A stretch of DNA of 64,000 bases, from assembly GCF_000715495.1 (NCBI RefSeq), contig NZ_JNLX01000084.1, forward strand, positions 62,001-126,000, written 5' to 3'. The position numbers were made by a program, and so were the translations under genes. The notes below the pieces were generated by a model. It was given only the letters and a program-made list of their open reading frames with translations. It made no database searches and had not been told where the DNA came from. Positions within the stretch are counted from its first letter, which is position 1. Every line of letters starts with the position of its first letter. Shown one piece after another: positions 53,887 through 63,188 of this stretch. Source of the DNA: Hymenobacter sp. IS2118. Lineage in GTDB: Bacteria > Bacteroidota > Bacteroidia > Cytophagales > Hymenobacteraceae.

Positions 53887-56800
53887 CTACAAATTAGTGC
53901 GCGGGTCTTCGTCCACGGTCAGCACTTCGCGGCCTTCGCGGGCTTTTTGGGTGTTGCGCTCTTTGCGCTTGGGGTTTTTGCGGCTGAACAGCTCGCCGAA
54001 CGTGTTGAATTGCTCCGAATAGAGCAGCGAGAGGCCGGCGCGGGGCTGGTTGACGGTTTCCAGGTCGCGCGGGGTGGTTTCGTAGCGTAGCTTGGTGCGG
54101 AACTTGCCGTCGGGGCGCAGGTAGTATTCCAGGCTCAAATCACCGAGCAGGGACGCCTGGCCCGCGGTGTTGCCGGTGCCGCCGGTACCGTTGCTGTTCA
54201 CCAGATTGGAGTTGCTGGTGAAACCGCCTTCGCGGGTCACGCGCAGGCGACCGTTGAGCAGCGAGTAGCTCAGGCGCACCTGCAGGGCCTGGAGCTGCTC
54301 GGCGCTAAGGCCGTTGATGTTGAAGTCTATTTCCAGGTTCTGGTCGATTTGCGAGGTGAGCAAACCGAGCTGCGTGCTCAGTATCTGGCCCAGGCTATTC
54401 TGCACCGTATTGTCCTGGCCCCGCAGCGAAATGGTGTTGCCAAACGAGCCCAGCGGCGAAAGCTGCTTAAATACCAAGAGGCTGAACACCTGTCGATTCA
54501 GCTCCTGCTCGTCGTTGCGCAGCGAAGACGTGAAGGCGGCCAGGTCGCCCTGCAGCGTGCCCGGCGCGTCGTTGAATTCCAGGTTCAGCTTGATGGCCGG
54601 CAGCAGCAGCGGGCCGGTCAGGTTCATCACGGCCGTTACGGGCACCACGGCCGCGCTGCCTTTGCTGGCCGTGCCCAGTACCGGCGCCAGCGACGTGCGC
54701 TGGGTGTAAATGGCCGTCACGTTCATTTCGCCGGCCAGCGGGTCGCCGTTCCAGGAAATGATGCCGCCGGGGCGCACCACAAACTCCTTGTTGATAAGGC
54801 CCTGCAAGGTGAAATTGTAGGCCCCGCGCACAATCTCAACCTGGCCGAACATATTAAACTCGCCCCGCGTGTCGATGGCCATGCGTAGCTGCCCGGCCGC
54901 CGAGCCGCGAATCACGTCGCCGGTGCTTTCATCGAGCAGGATTTCGAGGTAGGCGTCGGGCGTAATGGTCAGGTTCATGTCGAGCCGCAGGCCCGAAAGG
55001 TCAATTTTTTCCTGCACCGCCACCGCTACGGGTCTTTTTAGCAGCACCGTGTCACCCACCGGGTTGTTGTTCACAAACTTGATATAGCCCGCTTTTTGGG
55101 CTCTGGCGGCGTTGTCGAGCGGCAGCGAAATGCGCGTGCCCGCCTCGCTGGTGGCCCGCACCACCACATCCAGGTCGTTGGTCGGGCCCGTTACGCGGGC
55201 CGTACCGGTGGCGTAGGCCGTGCCGAAATACAGCTCATTGTCCTTGCGGGTGGTATTGAGTACCTGCATCTTGCGAAAGCTGGCCGCAATGTCCAGGCTC
55301 ATGTCCTGAAAGCCGCGGTGGCGCACCACGCCGTCCACGGTGCCGGTGTTGCCCAGCACGTCCCGCAGGCGAATCCGGCGAAACTCAATCGACGTGTTGG
55401 TGAAGGAAATACGGTCCGAAAAAGTATAAGTCGTGCCCAGGTAGCCGAAAGTGAGCCGGCCGTTGCTCACGTCGACCTGGCCCAGCAGGTTGGGCGCGTC
55501 GAACCGGCCCGTGAGCCGGAGCTGGCCGCGCCCGGTGCCGCCCAAATTGCGAAACAAGGTGCCCAAAAATGGCTGGGCCAGCACCACCGGGGCATCGTTG
55601 AGGGTGCCGGTGAGGTCAAACTGGTTGGTGGCATCCTGGGGGGCCAGGTTGCCCAGCACGGTCAGCACCGACTGGCCGTCGCGGGCCACGTCCAGGTTCA
55701 GGCGCAGCTTGCTGGTGGTGTTGTCCCAGTCGCCGCGGCCCGCTACCTGGCCAATCAGCGTGCCCTGGTACGTGAGCGAATCCACGCCCAGCGTGGTGTT
55801 GATGGTAAGCGGCCCGTACACGCCGCTCATGGTGCCCTGGGCATTCACGCGGCCACTCAGTTGCTGGCCGGTCAGGCTGTTGAGGGTAGCCAGCTCAAAG
55901 TCCTTCACCTGCAGTTTCAGGGGCGGCTTGCTGGCATCGGCCGAGATGAAGCCCTGCGCGCCCACAAACTGCACCCCGTTGCTAAAGGTGAGGTTGCTGA
56001 TGTCAAACTCACGCCCGTAGTCCGAGATGCGCACCGAGTTGTCGGCCGCAATGGTCCAGTCCTGGTCGAGCAGGCGCACGTCCGACTGCCGAAAAACCAC
56101 CTCCACCGCCCGCGGCAAAAACGCCAATGAGCCGTTGATGGTGGCTTTGTTGGTAGTGCCCGTCTGAGCCAGGGAGGTTGAGAAGTTGATGCGTTCCTGG
56201 TCCCACACGCCTTCCACGATAAAATTCTCGGTACGGCCCAAGGTGGGCAGCACCTGCTGGGCGCTGATGATGCTGGCCTGTGCCAGTACCTCCGGCTTGT
56301 AGGGCAGCTTCGAAGTCAGGAAGTCAAAATCGGTGTTCACGGTGCTCACCGGGCCGTAGCGGAGGCTGTCGAGGTGGCCGCCGAGCTGAAAAATGGACGT
56401 TTCCCCGTTGCGGAAAGAGCCGTCGATGCGGCTGCCATTGGCCACCCGCAGCTCGGGTACGAACAGCGCCAAAACCGGGTTGGCCCGTTTCAGATTCAGC
56501 AACAAATCAAGCTGATACACCGGCAGTACCCGCTGACGCTTGCGCCGGTAGTAGGCCTCGGTGGCGGCATCGTTGCTTTCAAAGTTGAGCCGGTATTCGG
56601 TGACGAGTGTTTGCACGTCGCGCACCACGTCGGAGGTGTTGAAGGTGCCGGCCACGCTGGCATCGGCCGCTTCCGAGCGCACGGTTACGCGGCGCTCGTT
56701 GCGGCCGTTGCGGGTGCTCACCACGTCCAGGGTGTCGAGCTTGAGCTTGCGGCCGTCGAGCGTGAACGTGGAATTGCGCAGATAGGCGTAGCCGATAAGC

Positions 56801-58485
56801 GAATCAAGCTGCACCCCGCGAAATTTGGCGGCGGCCGTGGTGGCCACGGTGAAATTCTGGCTGGTGAGGCCCAGCGTGCGCAGGTTGGCGTAGTCTATTT
56901 TGGCCTTGATGTCCACGTCCTGGTGGGCGCGGTCGAAGTCGATGCGGCCGTTGGCGACCAGCCGCACCGCCGGGTCGTTCACGCTCACCTTGCCCTTAAA
57001 CTCCTGCCGCTGGTAGTCGCCGTCGAGGGTAATGTTGCGGTAGCGGTAGCCATTGAGCCAAATGCTGGCCACGGTGGCTTTGGCCCGGCCCCGCGCCAGG
57101 GGCGGCAAAAAGCCCACGCCCGTTACCTCGCCGTTCAGCGTCACGTCCCGAATCACGCTCTCATCACCCAAAAACTTGCCCAGCTGAAACGCCTTGGTGC
57201 GCACCGTGCCCTGGTAGGCAGCGCGGGTGAGGTCGGTTTTGGTCTTGAGGTTCACGTCCGTCACCACCGTTCCCAGGGCGGTATCGAAGGAGGCATTGGC
57301 CACAAAGTCGTTGTAGAAGCCCAGTACCTGGCCCTCCAGCTTCACCCGGCCCAGGCGCTGAACAATCTTGTTGGCCGACGCGGGCAGCCACTTTTTCAGG
57401 TCGCTGGTCAGCACCACCGAGGGCAGCAGGCGCAGGTCGATAAAGCTTTCGCGGTAGTTGGGCAGGTTGTCGGCGTGGGCGCGTTTGGCCACAATGTGCG
57501 TGCCTCGTCCGTAGCGCACGTCCAGGTTGTTTACTTTGAAATCGCGCACGTAGCCCGAGGCATCGCCCGAAAGCACCACCGACTCGTGCAAGGTGGCCAG
57601 CTGCGGGGCAAATTTGGCAATGTCGTCGGTGAAAATCCGGGAGCCGCGCAGGCGCGTGATGGTCTTCATCGAGTCGTTGTAGTCCGTGAAGTTGCTGAAC
57701 ACGCGGAACTCAAAGCGCAGATAGTCCTTGATTTGGCTGCGGCCCACGCGCAAGCTCAGGTCCTCAAACTCCCAGAAATGCGGTCCGTACGTCATGTCGG
57801 CCGTGATTTCGCGCAGCTGCGTTTGCGAAGGCGTTTCCACCGCGTGCAGGTTCTGGATGCGCAGGGCCAGCGTATCGCCCAGCCGGATGTTGGATACGTC
57901 GGCGTAGATGCTGTCCACGACCATGTGGGCGTAGTCGATGCTTTGGCCGTAGGTTTTGGCGCGGGGCTGGTCGGCTTTCTCGATGGCGAAATGCCCGTTG
58001 CGGAGAGCCACGGCGGCAATCCTGAAGTCGAACGGGGCCGATTTGGTCGTGTCCGAGGGGCCCATCAGCCGCTTCACCGCCGCCGTGAACTGGTTAAACG
58101 TGGTGGTATCGGGCTGGCCGGGCAGGTTTTTCAGCACGAACCTTGGCTCGTTCAGCGTAAGCTTGGCAATGTGCAGGTGCCGCAGGTCGAATACCGAGAA
58201 GAGCGAAATGTCCGCGTCGGCCCGCCCAATGCTGAACAGCTCGCCGCCGCGGCGGTCCAGCACGCGCACGCCTTCCAGTAGCACGCTGGAAAAGGGCCGC
58301 ACGTCCACCCGGCCAATAATGACGGTCTGGCCCAGCTTCTGCGTCAGGACATCGGCCGCCTTGTGCGCCAACTTGGTTTGCACGCTGGGTATGCGCAGTG
58401 CCACCAGTGCCCCCACCACTGCCAGCACCACCACCAGCCCCAGGCCCAGCAGCACTTTTAGCAGGAAGGAGAAGAAACGACGCAC
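53887..58485 (-). CDS. TamB/DUF490 family translocation and assembly protein
   Basis: A 1532-residue protein from GTG 58485. One N-terminal membrane helix (residues 8-32) is followed by long repeated beta-strand segments typical of AsmA/TamB tunnels, and a C-terminal DUF490 domain (about 1000-1470, for example LRLDMNLTITPDAYLEILLDESTGDVIRGSAAGQLRM). TamB-like proteins span the periplasm and are linked to phospholipid or outer-membrane-protein transfer. The last 60 residues are basic and not conserved-looking. It is divergent from tsaD over a 269-base gap. Confidence 0.92.
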   Translation of the reverse strand: MRRFFSFLLKVLLGLGLVVVLAVVGALVALRIPSVQTKLAHKAADVLTQKLGQTVIIGRVDVRPFSSVLLEGVRVLDRRGGELFSIGRADADISLFSVFDLRHLHIAKLTLNEPRFVLKNLPGQPDTTTFNQFTAAVKRLMGPSDTTKSAPFDFRIAAVALRNGHFAIEKADQPRAKTYGQSIDYAHMVVDSIYADVSNIRLGDTLALRIQNLHAVETPSQTQLREITADMTYGPHFWEFEDLSLRVGRSQIKDYLRFEFRVFSNFTDYNDSMKTITRLRGSRIFTDDIAKFAPQLATLHESVVLSGDASGYVRDFKVNNLDVRYGRGTHIVAKRAHADNLPNYRESFIDLRLLPSVVLTSDLKKWLPASANKIVQRLGRVKLEGQVLGFYNDFVANASFDTALGTVVTDVNLKTKTDLTRAAYQGTVRTKAFQLGKFLGDESVIRDVTLNGEVTGVGFLPPLARGRAKATVASIWLNGYRYRNITLDGDYQRQEFKGKVSVNDPAVRLVANGRIDFDRAHQDVDIKAKIDYANLRTLGLTSQNFTVATTAAAKFRGVQLDSLIGYAYLRNSTFTLDGRKLKLDTLDVVSTRNGRNERRVTVRSEAADASVAGTFNTSDVVRDVQTLVTEYRLNFESNDAATEAYYRRKRQRVLPVYQLDLLLNLKRANPVLALFVPELRVANGSRIDGSFRNGETSIFQLGGHLDSLRYGPVSTVNTDFDFLTSKLPYKPEVLAQASIISAQQVLPTLGRTENFIVEGVWDQERINFSTSLAQTGTTNKATINGSLAFLPRAVEVVFRQSDVRLLDQDWTIAADNSVRISDYGREFDISNLTFSNGVQFVGAQGFISADASKPPLKLQVKDFELATLNSLTGQQLSGRVNAQGTMSGVYGPLTINTTLGVDSLTYQGTLIGQVAGRGDWDNTTSKLRLNLDVARDGQSVLTVLGNLAPQDATNQFDLTGTLNDAPVVLAQPFLGTLFRNLGGTGRGQLRLTGRFDAPNLLGQVDVSNGRLTFGYLGTTYTFSDRISFTNTSIEFRRIRLRDVLGNTGTVDGVVRHRGFQDMSLDIAASFRKMQVLNTTRKDNELYFGTAYATGTARVTGPTNDLDVVVRATSEAGTRISLPLDNAARAQKAGYIKFVNNNPVGDTVLLKRPVAVAVQEKIDLSGLRLDMNLTITPDAYLEILLDESTGDVIRGSAAGQLRMAIDTRGEFNMFGQVEIVRGAYNFTLQGLINKEFVVRPGGIISWNGDPLAGEMNVTAIYTQRTSLAPVLGTASKGSAAVVPVTAVMNLTGPLLLPAIKLNLEFNDAPGTLQGDLAAFTSSLRNDEQELNRQVFSLLVFKQLSPLGSFGNTISLRGQDNTVQNSLGQILSTQLGLLTSQIDQNLEIDFNINGLSAEQLQALQVRLSYSLLNGRLRVTREGGFTSNSNLVNSNGTGGTGNTAGQASLLGDLSLEYYLRPDGKFRTKLRYETTPRDLETVNQPRAGLSLLYSEQFNTFGELFSRKNPKRKERNTQKAREGREVLTVDEDPRTNL

Positions 58486-58682
58486 CGGGGCAGGGAGAAA
58501 TTAGGCGGAAAACGCAAGGTAATCCGCAAAGTTGCGGTTTTTTAGCCGTTTGCGGCAAGCGCATTGGCGCTCACCCAACTATCAGGCCAGAGCAAGGGCT
58601 GCCGCGGGTAGCAGTGTTCGGGCCCACGGGCCACGCTTAGGGACTGGTCGCAACATTCGACCAGCACTGCGGCTCCAGGTTT

Positions 58683-58690
58683 ACCTTTGC
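58683..58690 (+). promoter_or_regulatory. -7 box (TACCTTTG) for tsaD
   Basis: It matches TAnnTTTG, 65 bases before the tsaD ATG. A TTC rather than TTG lies about 24 bases upstream. The rest of the 269-base gap to tamB shows nothing else. Confidence 0.5.
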
Positions 58691-58754
58691 CCCAGCAAAA
58701 AAAAAACAGTTCGCCGCCAAGCGTTCCGGCGTTCTTTTAAAAGTAGCAATTCCA

Positions 58755-59768
58755 ATGCCCGCTCACCCGATTATCCTGGCCATCGAATCTTCGTGCGACG
58801 ACACCGGCGCGGCCGTGCTGGCCGGCGGCGAGCTGCTGAGCAACGTGGTGACCACCCAAAAAGTACACGAGCAGTACGGCGGCGTGGTGCCCGAGCTGGC
58901 CTCCCGCGCCCACCAGCAGCATTTGCTGCCCGTCGTCACGGCCGCGCTCCGGGAAGCCGGCCTCACCACCGCCGACCTCGACGCCGTGGCCGTGACCCAG
59001 GGACCCGGCTTGCTCGGCTCCTTATTAGTAGGCGGCATGTTTGCCAAAACCCTGGCCCTGGCCCTGGGCAAGCCGCTACTGGCCGTGAACCACATGCGCG
59101 CCCACATTCTGGCGCACTTTCTGCGCGACCCCAAGCCCGGCTTTCCGTTTCTGTGCCTCACCGTGAGCGGCGGGCACACCCAGCTGGTGGTGGTGAAATC
59201 GGCGCTGGAAATGGAAATTCTGGGCCAGACCATTGACGACGCGGCCGGCGAGGCTTTCGACAAAACGGCCAAGCTGCTCGGGCTGCCGTACCCCGGCGGC
59301 CCGCACCTCGACAAGCTGGCCCGCACCGGCAACCCCACCCGGTTTGCTTTTCCGGTGGGGGCCATGCCGGGCTACGATTTCTCTTTCAGCGGGCTCAAAA
59401 CGGCGGTGCTTTATTTCCTGAAAAAAGAAATCGCCGCGAATCCCGACTTCGTGGCCGAAAACCTGGCCGACCTCTGCGCCGGTATTCAGCACACCATTGT
59501 GGCCACGCTGCTGCGCCAGCTGCGCCGCGCCGCCGCCGACACCGGCCTGACGCAAGTGGCTCTGGCTGGTGGCGTGGCCGCCAATTCCGGCCTGCGCACC
59601 GCCCTGCAAGCCGAAGCCGAAGTCCAGGGCTGGGAGGTGTTCATTCCGGACTTCGCCTTTTGTACCGACAATGCCGCGATGGTGGCCATGACTGCGCATT
59701 TCCAGTACGAGGCCGGCGATTTTGCCACCCAGCTCACCAGCCCCGACCCGCGCCTGAAACTCACGTAG
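58755..59768 (+). CDS. tsaD: tRNA N6-adenosine threonylcarbamoyltransferase TsaD
   Basis: A 337-residue ASKHA-fold protein. The N-terminal motif is ILAIESSCDDTGAAV, and the metal-binding pair is His113 and His117 in NHMRAHILAH. GGVAANSGLR and DNAAMVAM are further signatures. With TsaB/C/E it makes t6A37 in ANN-decoding tRNAs. A 25-bp-arm palindrome separates it from smpB. Confidence 0.96.
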   Translation: MPAHPIILAIESSCDDTGAAVLAGGELLSNVVTTQKVHEQYGGVVPELASRAHQQHLLPVVTAALREAGLTTADLDAVAVTQGPGLLGSLLVGGMFAKTLALALGKPLLAVNHMRAHILAHFLRDPKPGFPFLCLTVSGGHTQLVVVKSALEMEILGQTIDDAAGEAFDKTAKLLGLPYPGGPHLDKLARTGNPTRFAFPVGAMPGYDFSFSGLKTAVLYFLKKEIAANPDFVAENLADLCAGIQHTIVATLLRQLRRAAADTGLTQVALAGGVAANSGLRTALQAEAEVQGWEVFIPDFAFCTDNAAMVAMTAHFQYEAGDFATQLTSPDPRLKLT

Positions 59769-59773
59769 GCAGA

Positions 59774-59844
59774 GTGGCATAAGCTTCAGCTTGTGCGTAC
59801 TACTATTTAAACCGACAAGACGCACAAGCTAAAGCTTATGCCAC
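59774..59844. repeat. 25-bp inverted repeat between tsaD and smpB
   Basis: The arms 59774-59798 and 59820-59844 are reverse complements with one mismatch, around a 21-base loop. The arm is GTGGCATAAGCTT followed by AGCTTGTGCGT. It starts 5 bases after the tsaD stop and ends 20 bases before the smpB start. Confidence 0.88.
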
Positions 59845-59863
59845 GCCGTACTTTTACCGCACT

Positions 59864-60322
59864 ATGGCCAAAGAAGCAAAACCTGTCATCATCAACATCA
59901 AAAACCGCCGTGCCAGCCACGAATACACTTTTCTGGCCAAGTACGACGCGGGCGTGATGCTGCAGGGTACCGAAATAAAAAGCATCCGCGAAGGCAACGT
60001 GAACCTGACCGACGGCTACTGCCTCTTTCACACCGACGGCAGCCTCTGGATTCACTCCATCCGTATCGCGCCTTATTCCTTAGGAACTTACAACAACCAC
60101 GACGCCATGCGCGAGCGCAAGCTCCTGCTCAATAAGCGCGAGCTGAAGCAGCTGGCCGGCAAAGCCGTGGACCAGGGCCTCACCATCATCCCGCTGCGCC
60201 TGTTCGTGACGGACCGCGGCTTTGCCAAAATCGAAATTGCCCTCGCCCAGGGCAAAAAACTGTTCGACAAGCGCAACGACCTCAAAGAGAAAGCTCAGAA
60301 ACGCGACATGGAGCGGATGTAG
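59864..60322 (+). CDS. smpB: SsrA-binding protein SmpB
   Basis: A 152-residue tmRNA-binding protein for ribosome rescue. The OB-fold signature is NRRASHEYTFLAKYDAGVML, GTEIKSIREGNVNL, then KRELKQLAGK and the basic C-terminal tail KGKKLFDKRNDLKEKAQKRD-like (here QGKKLFDKRNDLKEK). The tail is of normal length. No tmRNA gene was found in the window. Confidence 0.96.
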   Translation: MAKEAKPVIINIKNRRASHEYTFLAKYDAGVMLQGTEIKSIREGNVNLTDGYCLFHTDGSLWIHSIRIAPYSLGTYNNHDAMRERKLLLNKRELKQLAGKAVDQGLTIIPLRLFVTDRGFAKIEIALAQGKKLFDKRNDLKEKAQKRDMERM

Positions 60323-60324
60323 AA

Positions 60325-60460
60325 TAGGGTAGGAGGGTATGGGGGTGGGAAGGTGTGAGGGTAGGGGTTTGATGAATGCATCACTCTTGTTTCTTTGCAT
60401 ACTGCCTCTGCCCACCGTCCTCCAACTCCTGCCCTCCCACCCCCATACCCACCTACCCTA
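60325..60460. repeat. 29-bp inverted repeat flanking the smpB-C40 spacer
   Basis: The arms 60325-60353 and 60432-60460 are reverse complements with two mismatches. They consist of TAGGGTAGG and TATGGGGGTGGGA units. The arm TATGGGGGTGGGAGGGAAGG also occurs in part at 53794-53813, upstream of ftsX. The left arm starts 3 bases after the smpB stop. Confidence 0.85.
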
Positions 60461-60474
60461 ATTCCCCCACTACT

Positions 60475-61266
60475 TTGAATCCCGGTATTTGCGCGCTCAG
60501 CGCTGTCCCCGTCCGCGCCGAGCCCAACGACCGGGCCGAGCTGGTGACTCAGTTGCTGTTTGGTGAGTGCTATCAAATTCTGGTGACCCACGAGAGCTGG
60601 CTCCAGGTGCAGCTGGCTGCCGACGGCTATATGGGCTGGATTGATGTGAAGCAGCACACGCCCGTTTCGCCCGACTACTACGCCGCCTGGTGCGCCCAGG
60701 ACCACCCCCGCGCCCTCGACGTGGTGCAGGCCGTGAGCGACGCCACCACCAAAATCCCCCTCACGCTGGGTTGTCGCCTGCCGTTTTTTGATGGCATGAA
60801 CGTGCGCATGGGTGCCCGCAGCTACTTTTATAACGGCACGGCCACCAACCCCGCCGCCGCGCCCGATGCGGCCCGCCAAGCGGCCCTGCTGCGCAAAACG
60901 GCTCTCATGTACCTGAAAGCGCCCTACGTGTGGGGCGGCAAAAGCATCTTCGGCCTCGACTGCTCCGGTCTCTGCCAGCAGCTCTACGGGCTGGTGGGCA
61001 TTCAGCTCCCGCGCGATGCCCGCCAGCAGATTGACCACGGCCGTCCCGTACATTTCGTGGCTCAGGCCCAGCCCGGCGACCTCGCCTTCTTCGATAATGC
61101 TGAAGGCCGCATCGTACACGTGGGCATGGTGATGGGGGAGGGCCAGATTCTGCACGCCCACGGCGAAGTACGGCTGGACCCACTCGACCACAACGGCATC
61201 TACAACCGCGAGCGGCAGCGGTATTCGCACAAGCTGCGCCTGCTCAAGCGCCTGCTGCCTGACTAA
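60475..61266 (+). CDS. NlpC/P60 (C40) peptidase with N-terminal SH3-like domain
   Basis: A 263-residue protein from TTG 60475 (LNPGICALSAVPVRAEPNDR); the only in-frame start further upstream lies before a repeat arm. No signal peptide, so cytoplasmic. An SH3-like domain spans about 5-75, a second beta domain 75-130, and the C40 domain 135-260 with Cys163 (FGLDCSGLC), His215 (RIVHVGMVM) and a third polar residue near His227/His229. This layout is that of YkfC-like gamma-D-glutamyl-L-diamino acid endopeptidases of murein peptide recycling. The LdcA-type gene at 46584 acts in the same pathway. Confidence 0.88.
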   Translation: MNPGICALSAVPVRAEPNDRAELVTQLLFGECYQILVTHESWLQVQLAADGYMGWIDVKQHTPVSPDYYAAWCAQDHPRALDVVQAVSDATTKIPLTLGCRLPFFDGMNVRMGARSYFYNGTATNPAAAPDAARQAALLRKTALMYLKAPYVWGGKSIFGLDCSGLCQQLYGLVGIQLPRDARQQIDHGRPVHFVAQAQPGDLAFFDNAEGRIVHVGMVMGEGQILHAHGEVRLDPLDHNGIYNRERQRYSHKLRLLKRLLPD

Positions 61267-61270
61267 GTTA

Positions 61271-61347
61271 CTAGCTGTCAGTTATTAGATATTGGTTTTT
61301 GCTCGGTGTAAAAAGCTAACAGCTAACAGCTGAGAGCTGACAGCTAG
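61271..61347. repeat. Short palindrome with GCTAACAGCTAACAGC units
   Basis: CTAGCTGTCAG (61271-61281) pairs with CTGACAGCTAG (61337-61347). The right side contains tandem AGCTAACAGCTAACAGCTGAGAGC units. It lies between the C40 peptidase and the HNH gene and fits the window's family of intergenic palindromes. Confidence 0.65.
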
Positions 61348-61430
61348 AATAACGAACTTAACCCCCATCCGCTTGTTTATGCGCTGGGAAACCGCTAGCT
61401 TTCGGCGGGTTATCCGAGCCCCAAGCGTGT

Positions 61431-61925
61431 ATGGACCAAAAAGTATTAGTGCTGAATGGCGACTATACCGCCATCACCCTGTGTAGCGTGCAAAAGGCGT
61501 TTGTGCTCCTTTTTCTTGATAAAGCGGAAATGGTGGCCAAGTCGGAGCACGGCGTGTTGCGCACCATTTCCCACGCCTACCCCAAACCGAGCATCATCCG
61601 GTTGCAGCGCTACGTGCGCGTGCCCTACAAAGGCATTGCCCTGAGCCGCCACAATATTTTCAAGCGCGACCATTTCGAGTGCCAGTACTGTGGCTCGACC
61701 AAAAACCTGACCCTCGACCACGTCGTGCCGCGCTCCCGCGGCGGCGAGTCGAGCTGGACTAACCTGCTCACGGCCTGCGCGCGCTGCAACCACGCCAAGG
61801 GCCACCACACGCCCAACGAGGCCGGCCTCACCATCCGGCAGGTGCCGAAAAAACCCACCTTGGCGGGTTTTCTGAAACTCTCGGCGGGCACCATCGACCA
61901 GAACTGGCACGCGTATTTAAACTAA
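61431..61925 (+). CDS. HNH endonuclease domain protein
   Basis: A 164-residue protein. The HNH core is LDHVVPRSRGGESSWTNLLTACARCN, with structural cysteines at 84, 87 (CQYC) and 116, 119 (CARC). The N-terminal 75 residues are a basic beta-rich region. Proteins of this form are widespread single-gene HNH nucleases, often near housekeeping genes; no partner methyltransferase or toxin-immunity gene is adjacent. Role unknown. Confidence 0.9.
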   Translation: MDQKVLVLNGDYTAITLCSVQKAFVLLFLDKAEMVAKSEHGVLRTISHAYPKPSIIRLQRYVRVPYKGIALSRHNIFKRDHFECQYCGSTKNLTLDHVVPRSRGGESSWTNLLTACARCNHAKGHHTPNEAGLTIRQVPKKPTLAGFLKLSAGTIDQNWHAYLN

Positions 61926-61952
61926 GTCGGGCCGTGAGGGGTTGGAGCGGGG

Positions 61953-61960
61953 TACCTTTG
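61953..61960 (+). promoter_or_regulatory. -7 box (TACCTTTG) for the desaturase gene
   Basis: It fits TAnnTTTG and lies 25 bases before the ATG at 61986. The nearest TTG upstream is only 8 bases away, too close for -33. Confidence 0.5.
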
Positions 61961-61985
61961 TGCCCCGCCTTCAAAAAAACCATTC

Positions 61986-63053
61986 ATGGCCTTACCAAAA
62001 TTCGCAGCAACTCGCTCCTTTCACACCGAGCTAAAGACTCGCATCAACCAATACTTTGAGGAGTCGGGCCGACGCATGACGGGTGATACCAGTCTGATTG
62101 TCAAAGCGGTACTGCTGGTTGGTGCCCTGGTTGGCCTGTACGTGCACTTGGTGTTCTTCACCCCACCCACGGCGTTGGCTCTGCTCGAATGCGCGCTGGC
62201 CGGCTGCGTTATCGCCGCCATTGGCTTCAATGTGATGCACGACGGTGCCCACGGCAGTTTTTCGCGTTATTCCTGGGTCAACAAGCTGGCTGCCTACACG
62301 TTGGGCGTGCTCGGTGGCAGCCCTTATATGTGGAACTCCAAGCACAACCTCATCCACCACACCTACACCAACATCGACGGCCACGACGACGACATCGACA
62401 TCCGTCCCTGGATGCGCATGACGCCCGAGCAGCCCAAGCACGCCCTGCACCGCTACCAGCACTTCTATTTCTGGGTATTGTATTGCCTGCTCTACCTGTC
62501 TTGGGTGTTTGCGATGGACTACCAGAAGTACTTCACCCGTCAAATCGGCGCCATCGGCCTCAAGCCCATGAACACCGGCGAACACGTGAGCTTTTGGGGT
62601 TTCAAGGCCCTGAACCTGGTGTTGTACATCGCCCTGCCCATCTACATGGTTGGTTTTCTGCCGTGGCTCGCGGGCTTCCTGCTGAGCACGTCCATTGCCG
62701 GCTTGGTGCTGAGCATGGTGTTCCAACTGGCCCACACCGTAGAGGATGCCGCTTTCCCCATCCCTCACGAAACAACCGGTAAGATGGAAGACGAGTGGGC
62801 CATCCACCAGGTGCGCACCACTGCCAACTTTGCTACCGACAACAAGGTGATTAGCTGGTTGGTAGGAGGCCTCAACTTCCAAATTGAGCACCACCTGTTT
62901 CCCAAGATTTCGCACGTACACTACCCCGCCATCAGCAAAATTGTGCAGCAGGTCTGCGATGAGTTCGATGTGAAGTACAACAACTACGCTCGCACCCGCT
63001 CGGCCATTGCCTCGCACGTAGGCTTCCTGCGCCAGATGGGCCGCGCCGCGTAA
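61986..63053 (+). CDS. Membrane fatty acid/acyl-CoA desaturase
   Basis: A 355-residue di-iron desaturase. The three His boxes are His85/His89 (MHDGAHGS), His120/124/125 (HNLIHHTYTN) and His302/303 (FQIEHHLFP). The QxxHH third box is typical of front-end and related acyl desaturases, though there is no cytochrome b5 domain here. About four to six helices. It introduces a double bond into membrane lipid acyl chains; the position cannot be told from sequence. A terminator follows. Confidence 0.93.
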   Translation: MALPKFAATRSFHTELKTRINQYFEESGRRMTGDTSLIVKAVLLVGALVGLYVHLVFFTPPTALALLECALAGCVIAAIGFNVMHDGAHGSFSRYSWVNKLAAYTLGVLGGSPYMWNSKHNLIHHTYTNIDGHDDDIDIRPWMRMTPEQPKHALHRYQHFYFWVLYCLLYLSWVFAMDYQKYFTRQIGAIGLKPMNTGEHVSFWGFKALNLVLYIALPIYMVGFLPWLAGFLLSTSIAGLVLSMVFQLAHTVEDAAFPIPHETTGKMEDEWAIHQVRTTANFATDNKVISWLVGGLNFQIEHHLFPKISHVHYPAISKIVQQVCDEFDVKYNNYARTRSAIASHVGFLRQMGRAA

Positions 63054-63077
63054 GGAGTAAAATATCACAACAAAAAA

Positions 63078-63106
63078 CCCCGGCGCGCCTGCGTCGGGGT
63101 TTTTTT
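63078..63106 (+). terminator. Intrinsic terminator after the desaturase gene
   Basis: CCCCG at 63078-63082 pairs with CGGGG at 63095-63099, extended by A/T pairs and followed by seven T residues. It lies 24 bases after the stop codon and may serve both convergent genes. Confidence 0.82.
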
Positions 63107-63110
63107 GTAG

Positions 63111-63130
63111 GAACGCGCCTTGGCGCGTTC
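63111..63130. repeat. Second short hairpin in the convergent gap
   Basis: GAACGCGCC and GGCGCGTTC are exact reverse complements with a 2-base TT loop. It could pair as a very tight hairpin beside the desaturase terminator, but has no T-run on either strand. Confidence 0.6.
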
Positions 63131-63188
63131 GGCGGCAGCACGGTTCGCCCGCACCATTTAAGGATTGAACGTGCGTGCCCACATCGAT

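Noticed and set aside
56374..58281. A 635-codon + strand frame opposite tamB
   Set aside because: It is antisense to a clear TamB-family gene, with a repetitive Ala/Val/Gly/His composition and no domain.
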